Source: Apteryx mantelli (Eukaryota > Chordata > Aves > Apterygiformes > Apterygidae). Taken from it: a DNA stretch of 64,000 nt. The notes under the pieces are model-generated. The model did no database searches and was not told the origin of the DNA. It saw nothing but the letters and a program-made list of their open reading frames with translations. Shown here piece by piece: positions 24,101 to 36,100 of the stretch. The translations under genes were made by a program, and so were the position numbers. Each line of letters opens with the position of its first letter. The stretch's first letter is position 1. Location of the stretch: contig NC_089981.1 of assembly GCF_036417845.1 (NCBI RefSeq), positions 61,442,768 through 61,506,767 on the forward strand, written 5' to 3'.

Positions 24101-27100
24101 CAATCAAAATTGCACTCAAGTTTCTCAATGAAGTATTTTATATGCATTTTAAAACCCAGAGCAGGACAATATGTTTTAGGAGACAAATTCATATCAAAGT
24201 CTTCCTTCGTATAATTTAACAGTTTGTCAGCTTCATAAAGGAATTTAACATAACTGATCTATATATAGACATGGTCAAGACATAAAGGCCAAGCTTACTT
24301 ATGAAGAAGAGATACAGCAATAATTAGCAAAAGAGCAGCATGTGTGACGGTAATATGCTACCCTGTCGGACAACAGACTTTTCCTCTCCACAAGCAAGAT
24401 CATGTGGAGTTCCTTTTGTGGGGAACAGAACAAGAACTGAAATCACTAGTAAACAGCCCCTTATACTGTTCAGTCAGGCTAGAGATGCCTCTCAGAATGA
24501 CCTGTTCAAGATGGAGTAATGAGAGTAGGCAGTCAGAGAAGAGGGAAAATGTATGTCACAGTAATAAAATACGAATTCCTGTGCTGGAAGTTACCGCAAA
24601 TAGCACTGCACCAAGCCTGGAGCCAACGTCAACCACTACCTTTCCTGTCAGGTCAGGCAGTACATGTTGATAAAGAAACTTCAGTTCCATGAGGGAAAAG
24701 GAATGCGAAATAAACTCTGGGAAATAAGAACAAAACAAAGGTGTTGGGTGGGCAGTACTAACTAACGCGTTATTAATCAATGAAATATAAATCTGAAGAG
24801 CTATCCTCTCTGAAAATCTGTCTGGTTTCTTAACTAAACTAGTATTGGGGACCTTGGAAAACCAGGGTTTGCAGATCTGAGGCAGTCTGCCAAGACGACT
24901 GTCCTGAGGCTGGGTATTCATTCCCTTACATGGAGAATTTTGAAATCCTTCATGAAACTGAATTACCTTTGTCTGCACAGTGACATATATTAAAGAATAG
25001 AAGATACAGTAACTTGGAATCATTTAAGTAAACGTAGAAACATAGTACCTAAAGCTCAACACAATTCATGCAAACTTTTTCATGGGCAGACATATTAATG
25101 GCTTAAATTTCAACTCCAAGATTTTACAGAACTGAACGTTCTTAAAATAAACTACTTCTTCTTCAATGCCTGTGCTATATTGGTGACAGCACTGATCTGT
25201 ACCACACCACACACAAGCTTTAACATGGTATTTCCTACTGCTTTTCAATGTGCAAGAGGAGACTGAGGCTACTGCATGGTTTGCTATGGTACTGTCTTCC
25301 TTTTGCATCTTCCTCTTCAGTGGTACACAGCCCTGACTCTTCCCTGCCCATTTTTTGCGAGCAACTAGTGTCACTCATACACTGCAAATTATTTTGGCTT
25401 ATGTGTCAAGGAGTCTCCTTCCATTGGTTATGGGAAATAGTTCTGGCCTGTGTGCTGCACCAGTCTGAACAAGGTCCTCCATCAGCTGGATGTTCTGTTG
25501 TCCAGCTGAGTGACTGCACACACCAATTTAGTAAAACAGAATTTGTTTCTCATGTTCCCAGATAAGCACTTACCTAAAGATGCAGTCTTGTATGAGCCAC
25601 ACTCTGTGCAGTAGTTCCTACTCATTTTCCCTTCCTCACACAATGAATCAACAAAATCATCATCATAAAGGAATGCATCAACATGAATCATGGGCAGTGG
25701 ATGCTGGTGTATCTGAGAAAAGGAACAAAACCTAAGAAAGGGATAACGAAGTCTCCTAATTTCACTTATACTATTACACAGGTAATCTGACCACCATCTT
25801 ACCTTTCCTCAAATCCCCGACATTCAAGTTTTCCCCCTAGTCAAAAATTACACATCAGAACTCTGGGAATTGTGTGGTAGTAGTTCCTCCTCATCAGTAG
25901 TCTTTCCAAGTCCAATATTAATTGTATAGATTATTTATTTTAGTTATATTTAAATTCAATGTATTTCACAGTTCTGCAGAAGGCATGGCTGGTCTGATCA
26001 AAGTTGGCACTAATTATTCTCAAGCCAGTTTAAGAAACCGTCCAAACAAGTTTTCTATAGATTAACTATGCTGATTAAGAATTAACGGAGTTAAACCATA
26101 GAATCCCTACATGTAAACTAGATCAAATTCCACTGAAATTACCAGTAAGTGAAAGTTGACAATGGAAAGAAAGCTGAAGGTTTGGATAGCTGAGCAGGAG
26201 ACCTGCTGTGAATTCTGTCTCCCTAGAGCTGGCTTTGGTATAGAGGAGGCAATACAGAGCTTTGGTACACAGGAATGGAAGCTTTTTCTTTTCAACTTTC
26301 ATGAGGAGAGGGTAACTTAAATTTAGGAGAAAGGGCAATTTTGCTTCTTAACTTCAGCTGTCTAAAGATTGTCATTTTTGTTTTATGCCTCAATCTAGAA
26401 ACACCCCTGATTAATGAATGTATCATTTTCAGTCAAAAGAATACTACTTGGGATGTTTGCCTTCTCATTTCAAGGGGTATAATCTTCATCCTCCCACTCC
26501 TCTTTCCTCCCTCTCCCAGGATTGTTGCATGTGGCCAATCCTCTATTACATTTAAGAGCCACATACCACTTTTCTGGGGAATGTGTTGACTTTCCACCTA
26601 TACTGGCAGCTCAAGTAGAAAAGGTGCCCTCCCCTCCCACAGGGCTCACAGCCCACCTCTTTCTGAGCCATCGGAATCTGAAAAGAAATGAAAATCGTTT
26701 CTGTGCTGCCCACATTATGGCAACAGCAAAACACTGGTCCTATTAAGGGGGCTGTCAGATTCTGTCATGGAGTTAGTGCTAAAGAAGCACTGTGACAAGT
26801 GTCATACCACACAGAATGAAAGCTATGCCAAATAACTTACGATATAAGTATTAAGAAGTGTGAAACAACTTGTCTGGGGTCACACAACTATGCAGCAACA
26901 GATCTGGGAGCCAAACAGATTTCCTGTATCTCAACCCAGTGCTCATCCTCTATTATTATGTATCTACTAGTAAAACCGAAATAACTGAAATCAGCATAGT
27001 GCCCAAATAAATGATGTGGTTCAGCAATGGAGCCCATAACAATTCGCTTACTTTCTGAATAGCTAGATGTTCTGAATTAAACATTGCCTCAATGGGTAAG

Positions 27101-30100
27101 CGATTCCGCAAATCTTCAGCAATATTTTTGAGCACAACATCATTGTTATTCACCACAAGGTCATCAAAGTCATCTATAAATCAAAACAAACAAAAAACCC
27201 TGAACAATCATATGTAGATCATGTGGACTAAGTGATGACCAGTACAATATAGTTGCAATAAATAAACAATACCAGATGGATAGGGATTTTATTTGAAATG
27301 CATTTTTCAGTCTTTGTTATTTTTTTCCAGCCAATGACAGATTTAGATTGTAATAACTTTGCCACTTAAAATAAATATAGCACTTTGAATCTCAAATTAT
27401 TTTCATATTTATAAATTTATAACTCACATACAATGGTCTGGGCTGCCACCGAAGTGATACTGTTTCAGCTTAAGATATAAAAACATCAAAGATGTTTTTG
27501 AACTATTGGAGAAATTACAAAACCCACAGTTGCCTGAATGTACATAGGTTTTTTTTTGTTTTTTTTGTAAAAGTTTCTTTTTATACATACCATCTTTCTA
27601 ATAAAGTGGTTACAAAACATCAGGGATAATGCACAGTTCAACAGTTCAACTTACAATACTTCTTAAACAACTGAAACTATCAAACTTTCCAATGTGAAAG
27701 AAAATAGGAATGGATGTAAAGCAGTACGTTTTTGCAAAGACACACTGTAAATTCTTGCTGTTTTCCCAGGATACCCCCTGCATTGCCTTAACACCCTTTT
27801 TCTTCTTTTTGATTTAGACATCTAGAAAGCAGACCTCCAAGGAAACTTGGGAGGTCACCAATCCTCTCTTCTTCCAAGGCAGAATCAATCCTAAGTGTCA
27901 CTACTTCTTCAGAGTATTCTTTAAAAATATTGTTAATGACAGACTCTACAACCTCCCTGGGCAATCTATTCCAGTGCTTAACTCACTATTAGAAAGCAGC
28001 ATTTTTCTTGATAAATGATCTAAATTTCCTTTGCCACAATTTAAACCCAATTTACTCCCTGTCCTACTCACAATGGAAATAGCAAACTTTGTTCCTCTCC
28101 TGTATATAGTAATTTTTTACTACTTTGAAGACTTGTGTCCCCTCAGTCATCTCTTCTCTAGACTAAACAAGACCCACTTATTCAGCCCTTTCTTGCATTT
28201 TTCCTAGAACTCTGCTGTCATCACTCCCCTCTAGATCTTATGGACTCTCTCATCCTTTCTGACCTGTAGCATTCAGAACCAGACATATTACTCCAACTAA
28301 AGGTTTTTCTGCACTAAACAGACTTTTCACATCTTGCAGGCAACCTTCCAGCTTCATGTTAGCCCTCTTCCCACAGCATGATGTGCCTAACTGATATTCA
28401 GCTTGAGATCTGCTGTATGGCACCCTGTTCCTTTCCCCTTACACCTTCTTCATAACCAAGGACTAGATGAAATTCCTCTTTTGTTTGGGTATCTCAGTTC
28501 TCTGAGGGCACTGAACTGCTTCTAAACAAAGGCACATCTCAGGTCAAAACTACATACTTGTAAAAGAAACAAAAACCACACAAAAAGCAACCACAAACGT
28601 TAACCCTGAAAAATGCCTCAACCCCATCTATTGATTCTTTTTTAAACATAGACATGTTCATCCTCTCTTCCCCACCCCGCTTCTAGTTTGTTTCTTGTTC
28701 TATTTTGACTGCCACCATGTTGGGCAGAGAGTTTTTTTTACATATTACAGAATCACAGAATGGTTGAGGTTGGAAGGGACCTCTGGAGATCATCTAGTCC
28801 AATCCCCCTGCTCAAGCAGGGTCACCTAGAGCACATTGCACAGGATTGCATCCAGGCGCGTTTTGAATATCTCCAGAGAAGGAGACTCCACAATCTCTCT
28901 GGGCAACCTGTTCCAGTGCTCTGTCACCCTCACAGTGAAGAAGTTTTTCCTCATGTTCAGATATACGTATATCACTTACCAAAAGAAGATCTTATGTCTT
29001 TTTTAGGTGTTTAAAAAACAAAAAGTTAATATTTGTTAGCATTGCTGTCCCAGGTGGGAACACTGGTATAGACAAGCCTGATTGGAAGTAGGTTCAAAAT
29101 AAATCTGTAAGACATGCCAGAGTTGTGTATGCTAGTACACTCAATCTTTCTATGATTTGTGGAGCACAAGCAATGCTAGGAAGAGTGAAAAGTTTTTGGT
29201 ATAGACGCAGAGACCAGCTAAACTATAATTTTAAATACAATATGCTTCTGAAGTGCTTTTTGCTTAAGCACTTCAGTGAGTATAATATGGTTAAATAAAC
29301 CATCATTCATTAGTGCAAGACACACTCTTCTTACAAGGTGTAAATGTAAATGGTTCTTCCAACAAGTCCCAAGACGGACACCAACAGATAATCCCGAATC
29401 CCCCACATTAAGCTGCACAAAGCTTATACTTGACCTTTAAATCAGTTGGACTCCCTTAATGTGTATTCAGTTTATTATTTATTAAATGTATTGCAGAAAT
29501 GCCCAAAGGCCCCAATTGGCACTGTAAACCGACTGGTAGTTGTTATAGTATTGGAAGGGAGCTCATAGTTAAGATCTCCAGAACCTCAGCTCCCAAAGAG
29601 GTGCAAGCTTTGCATAGGGATGGAGGAGGTAGCTGCAACAACAGCAGCATAAACAAAACAGCCGCAAAGCAACAGCTCCAGCTTCTCAGCATTTAAATTT
29701 GAAACCTCTAATGAGCACCCATGCTCTGTTAACCTCACAATCCATCCAACAACTTGCAGACTATTTATGAACGTCCCAGGAGCAGTGAAGTTGATGACTT
29801 TTTTGATTAGCTCGGGGAAGGTGAACAAACTGTTGCTCAAACCTGATGACATTAGGTTTAGGGAAACCTCAGTAAATAATGGGGGGGATCAGACCAGAAG
29901 GAGTATGACAGGTCTTTAGAGTGCAAAGGAGCCAGATCCTGCTGAGGTGGATAACATCTGAGGGAACAAGAGGGGGAAAAAATAGTGATATGGACAGAAC
30001 AACAGAGTAGAAAGATGATATTAGCAGCTGTACAGACTGGTGCCTGTGGGCAATAAGCCCCTACATCTGGCACATGCTTTAAAACAATACTATTACTATG

Positions 30101-33100
30101 TAATAGAGCTCATCCAGCTGTTATACTGCCTGTTAAGAGTATCAAATTCATATACAGAGTTTAATGAAATGCAGGAAGTGTTCACAGACCACCAGGCCAG
30201 CCACACCACATTGCAAATGCAGAACTTCAGCTCCCTTTCTCCCAAAGTTGTTGAGTTAACAGGATCTGTTCCCTCACTGCTTTAGTGACCTTTTCTGGCC
30301 AACAGCAGTGGTGAATGGCTCTACAGGCTATTAAATATTCCAGCTGTACACTAGAGAAATGGATACTTTCAGATATGGAGGACAGGTAGAACATCCAACT
30401 TCCTCAAGTCCAGAATACTCCTTTCCCACCTTGAAAGGAACACTTGTCACAACACTGTAATCCAAGCTACTCTTCTGAAACAACAAAGTATGACACAGAA
30501 AAATCTTTGTAGATACTCTGTACGAAACAGGTCATAACAAAAATCATCTTAAAACACATATAAGCAGCTCAAATGAAAAATTGCTGAAACACAGATACTG
30601 AAAAATAAGTGACCAATGAAGTGCTCCTTCCAACTATCATATTTTAAAGCATAAGCACGTAGGAAGAAAAAGAAAGAGAAAGGGGTTTGAACATATGACT
30701 ACCAAGATCACAAAATGGCAGCTTTAGCAGAAGCTGCATGTAGAATATTTGTATGTTTAGTCAATGACTAAACTCAGATTCTGAGAGTTACCTCACTCTT
30801 GTCAAAGCAAGAAATAGCAGCAGCTACCACAATAACTCATTTATTTTTGCAGTATGTAAATATTTATAGATTGCCATCAAGTATAGAATGCAGGTGCTAA
30901 ATATGAAAAAATATATATATATTTCTGCCTCAGAGTGGTACAGTTTCATCAACTCCACCCTTGTGTTTAACAAATTATTCACTCAGAAGAATCACAGTAT
31001 CACCTTACTATGGATCTTCAAAGAAGAAATAAAAAAAGAATACTATTTTTTACATCATTTTAGTGCCTGTTATATCTATGAAATAGAGAGTATGTAAGCC
31101 AAATTCTGTGTTCATAAAACACACAACTAATGAGGAAAGAACTGCACAGTTCATGAAATACTGCAGGATGAATCATAACCATTTGTTTATGAAGGAAGTT
31201 TGAGTGCATTACTGTTTGTATTTTACTTCAAAAACCGGTTCCACTGGATCTACTCAACGTGCATTTATAAAATTTAATTAACACACTGCAAAAAGCCTAA
31301 TTAACACCCTGGTGTAGCTCAGCCTTTCTACAGCAAATATAACACAAGCTAAGAAAACATCACAAAACCTCACACTGGACAGAAAGCACCGCTACACCAA
31401 CATCTAAACATCCTGGCACTATGAAATACATGACTGAAGAGAAGCAACACATGATTTCCAAATGAAAACATAAGATCACATGTCACAGGGAAAGAAGAGG
31501 ATTTAGCAAAGGTAACCATAACAGCAAAGATCATATGGTTTTCTAGACATAAATCCAGACTCACAGAATTAGAAGCAAATATTAGTATCCATGCTACTTA
31601 ATACAAAGCTAATTTAATCATTCACCTTATTCTAATCATACTGAACAAACAGGTCAAGGAGGAGGCCCCACATCTCTAAAACATTACTACCTTCTTTTTT
31701 GGCTAAACAAATTTAGGACTAATCTATGACCTCAGTATACCAAGTTCTTCAGGCACTCTAAATACATTCTCTACCCCTAAGATACTTAGCAACTGTTAGA
31801 AAGCAACCAGCTTTCCTGGCACATTTTCCAATACACATCATAGCATAGTTTATTAGTTCTTTAACTCTTTTACACTCAGAAATTGAAAGAAGCTTCACAG
31901 TTAAATTTGAAACTAGTTAAGTCACACACCTATCATTAGTTTTCCCCACCATTATTAAAGTTTCAATGACTAACAGCATAAATGCAGTTGTTATTCTTGA
32001 GACTTCCCTCTTGCAGCAGTATCATTTGTCTCAACTGAAAAGTAATTAGTGCCACTTCCTATAACTGGTGATTCATCAGACTACAGGTAACATTCCATTT
32101 TAGTTTATCAAACACCACAGCGTAGTGAAAAAGATTTTGGGTATGGCATCATTTTAACAAAGAAATACATTCCAGTTAACACAGCTCTTCAACAGTTTTG
32201 ATCTCTTCTGAAAGAGTATTCTACCTGGATAAAACACTTATACCAATTTAGATATGAAGCCTTAAACTAAACTACTTTTTTTCACAGAGCAAAGATTACA
32301 CCTGTACTTGTCACATCACAGAAACCCATGCTTTCATCCTTTTAAAGAGACTCACTCTGCTTTAGGTCCACATGTATGACAATAGTACCAAAAGGAAATA
32401 TTAAAGACCATTTCCTGTTAAAGAGTCATTTTTTTCTTTTTCCATACTATTTCATATTCTTGTGCTGTAAAAATCACCGCCTGACAATTTTTCCTAGTAG
32501 GTCTGGAAAAACAATAATGCCTAGGCCATAAAGTACATAATAGGAAAAGCTGGATAAACTTAGTCTGTTGCTAAGAGTACCACAAGAAAGAGTTTCTTCT
32601 CCATATGCAGAACACAGACCCAAAGCAGCATGCCCACCACGCTCTGTCAGAAAGCCTTCCCTCACCGCCTGTTAAGAGCCTGAGCTTAGAGCACTGACTG
32701 CCCTCAACTTCCAAGTCACAAGACCGAATCCTACATCACCTTCTTAAATAGCTGGCTTACTCCCAGCATAAGTCAATGGTCAAGAAAAAAGAAAACATAC
32801 TTAATTATGTGTTGTTTAGCCTTAACTTAGAGGATTTGTGATGGTTTATTATTCAATGATTGTTTTGAATTATATATCACTGTATGAACAATTGGCTATT
32901 CAGACCAGTGAATCACTTTAGCAACATTTAAATATAAAGCTAAGATTTCAGTGAAGTGTACAGAATGGAAAAAGCTTATAAGTTTTTTTTATTTTACTAA
33001 GTTACATGACTGGAAAAAAAAATAGAAGCTAGTATTAGAACAGCCAATTTTAGCCCTGCTGAAAAAGTAATTTTGTATCTTAGACCCTCTGGCAGACAAG

Positions 33101-36100
33101 ACAAATAATAAAGGGGGTTTTTTTAATCACCTTATCTGTACTTCACTGACATGAATCGAGAGATAGGTTTTTGTAATCTGCATTAATAGCTCTAAATACC
33201 GTAAAAATGTTCAGCAATTGCCAGTAAGTATAGTAGTTTGGTGACTTCAATATCAAATTTGAAATGAGGACTCCTGGAAGTTACAAATGTTTTCCTCCAA
33301 TTCCTTCCTGTATCTGTATAACAGACCATCTCTATATGTTAAAATTCTGCTTTCATTGCTTACCTTCTCCAGCATCCATTCTTACCAAATGTCACCTCTC
33401 TTGCTACTGAAGATTCTAGGAGTTTGGGTAGTGGAGGTAAGAGGAGCAGGGAAGAGGGATATGTGCATGCACACATTTATACAGAAGCTATACATCAAAT
33501 GCTGAGACCCAACTGAGTGGGATCTTCAGGGGGGTCTCCCCAAGTGGTTTGAATTAGCTCTTGGGCTTCACCCAAGTTTTCTTAGCCAGAACTTCTGGAG
33601 CATGGTTATTGCAAAAGGATATTAAAGCATTAATCATCCTATTATAGAAAAGTTAAGACACCAAAGGTTCCTGCCTGTTATTCCTTCCAACTCTTATCGT
33701 TTCATTTTCTTTGAGATCTAAGACTAACTCAAAAGAGAAGCTGGAATGCAAGTCACCGTGAAATGACGTACGTTTCACTGCAGTGTGTGGGAAGAGCTGG
33801 CTGATTGCGAAACAGCAAAGCAGCGCTGCTAAGCAGCTGCCTTAAAACTGTAATGTCTTCTTCCATCATACGTAAAGATCTGGAATTTCTAAAATTCACA
33901 AGACCAAAAAAAAAAAAAGACTGCCCATTTCATTCCGGACTTGGACAAAGAAGAAAAAGGATAGCATCTTGCATACACTTACATTCCTGTAAATACTAAG
34001 GAAGATTACTCACAGAAATTCTTAAGAGTGAGAACCTGTTCAATGTTGTCTTAGTTCCACGTCGTACAAAAGAGTCTTTACTTTAGATAAGATACCTTGC
34101 TTTACTAAAAAGTAAACTGGCTCTTCCATGGAAAGATTTTGGGATAACATTCCATGCATTCAGCATATGAGTCAGAAAACATTAAGTAAGCAAATAAATA
34201 ACACTGGGTTTGTGACAACAGAAGGGCAACTTAGTCTAAGGCCTACATAAGCTCCATGTATACTTTACTTGGGAGAGAGGGGGAAGAGAAGAAGAAAGTC
34301 TGACTATAGCTAACACTGGAATCATGCTCATTCCTCCTCAGCTGGAAGTAAAACTATAAGCTCAACATCTTGACAGAAACAGGAACAGGACAGCTGGGGG
34401 CCGGGGGGGGGGGGGATGCCACGATCCACACACCACAGAAAAACAACTCATCTGTGAGGATGCCATTTTGTTTCCATTTATCCTATCCTTGTTTACGTAC
34501 ACTGTTTTCTCATTCAGAATATTACTCCTCTGCCCCTACAATTTTGTTCTTTTCATCAGAGGTTGGTTTCTTTTCTCCATTTACATCAAAGACTGGGCTT
34601 TTAATTCTCTGTGTGGTACAGAGATCAGGTAACTTTTCAGCATGTCCTGTAAAACTGTTTTCTTGCTGCACAGAGAAACCCCAAATTCCCTAGCTGTATT
34701 CAGGGTACAGTAGTAGAAACCTCAATTCCCACTCCTCACCATCCTCTGTCCAACCAGTACTAATTACTACTGCAACATCCAGATATTACACTGAGAAGGA
34801 CAGTATAATTACTCAAACACAACAATTCCGTGGGGGGGGAACCCCACAATAAAAGTTACTGTTGGTATGCAGTCACAGAAGCAGCTCAGAGAAGCAGTAT
34901 GAAGAGAGGGATCAACAAGAGTGTTGTTTTGGGGACATTACCCAGAACATTTACAACTCTGGGGAAATTCCAAAAAGAATAAAGGAATGTGACCTGCTGG
35001 ATAAACACCTCTGCTTACTTACTGTTCAGCACTGCAGGAAAATAAAACCACTAAGAGAGAGAGATCTTTCTCTAGACCTGTGCTCACTTGGTGCAAAGAA
35101 AAAGAAAATGGAGATATACCAGAAAGACATAGCCATTCAGAAAAATACAAACAGGTTAGGTATAGGCTAAGGAACAGACTAATGACCTAATGAATCAATG
35201 AAATGTATCTTAATTGGATGGTAATGAGAAATTGTTACAGATCTGCACAAAATTTTCTAATCTCCTCTCCTCTACCGTATACCTATATGCACATGTATAT
35301 ACACATATGGGGGGGAGAGGGAGACACGGGACTGCAGCACCAAATGATAGCATAAAAATTGTGCAAATGTTAGTACTTTTGCTTGGACATCACAACCAAC
35401 AGGTTCAGAAACTACTAACTTCTACAGGCAGTAGCATGTGACCAAATTTTATAGGCTCTGAATTTCTCCACAAACCTGGCACTCTGGGAAATAAAGTTTG
35501 CCTAAGTCCCACATGCCCCAAACCACACATATAGGAACAAATACGGTTGCCTACTGCTTTTTACTGCATCAGCACTTGGCAAGATACTATCACAAACTTT
35601 AAAGAACTACAGATGCCCAAAGTGCAGCTTTATTTCTCAGAAAATAAATCAATAGCATCCAAACAGGACATTCAAGAAAAATATTTTTTTTCTGCAAAAG
35701 AGAAGGAAATGTAGTATAAATGAGATTAGATAAAGATTCAGATCTGGCCTATCAAGAAGGTGGCTACAGAGATTAAATTATACATATTACTTTAACTGCT
35801 TGATTCTTGTTGCCCTGTGTATCCAGTCTATTCTGTCCTCCAATCTGCAGCATATGATCTAAAAATCTATTGAATGGCAACTACAAAAAACACTATGTTA
35901 GTTTTAAGATGATTACCTATAGTGAAGCAATAGCAATTAGCACTGATACAGACTTAATACAAAAATAGAATGGCACAGATTGCCCAATACATCAAGTATT
36001 AAGTAATTCAAAGTTTGGAACCTGAACCACATTGTAGTTTGTATCTTAATTATAAAGAGTAAATATGAAGAAAGAATATATAGTTCCTTTCATTAAAAGA

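Noticed and set aside
30900-30925. Short (AT)n run
   Set aside because: Too short and ordinary to report as a feature.
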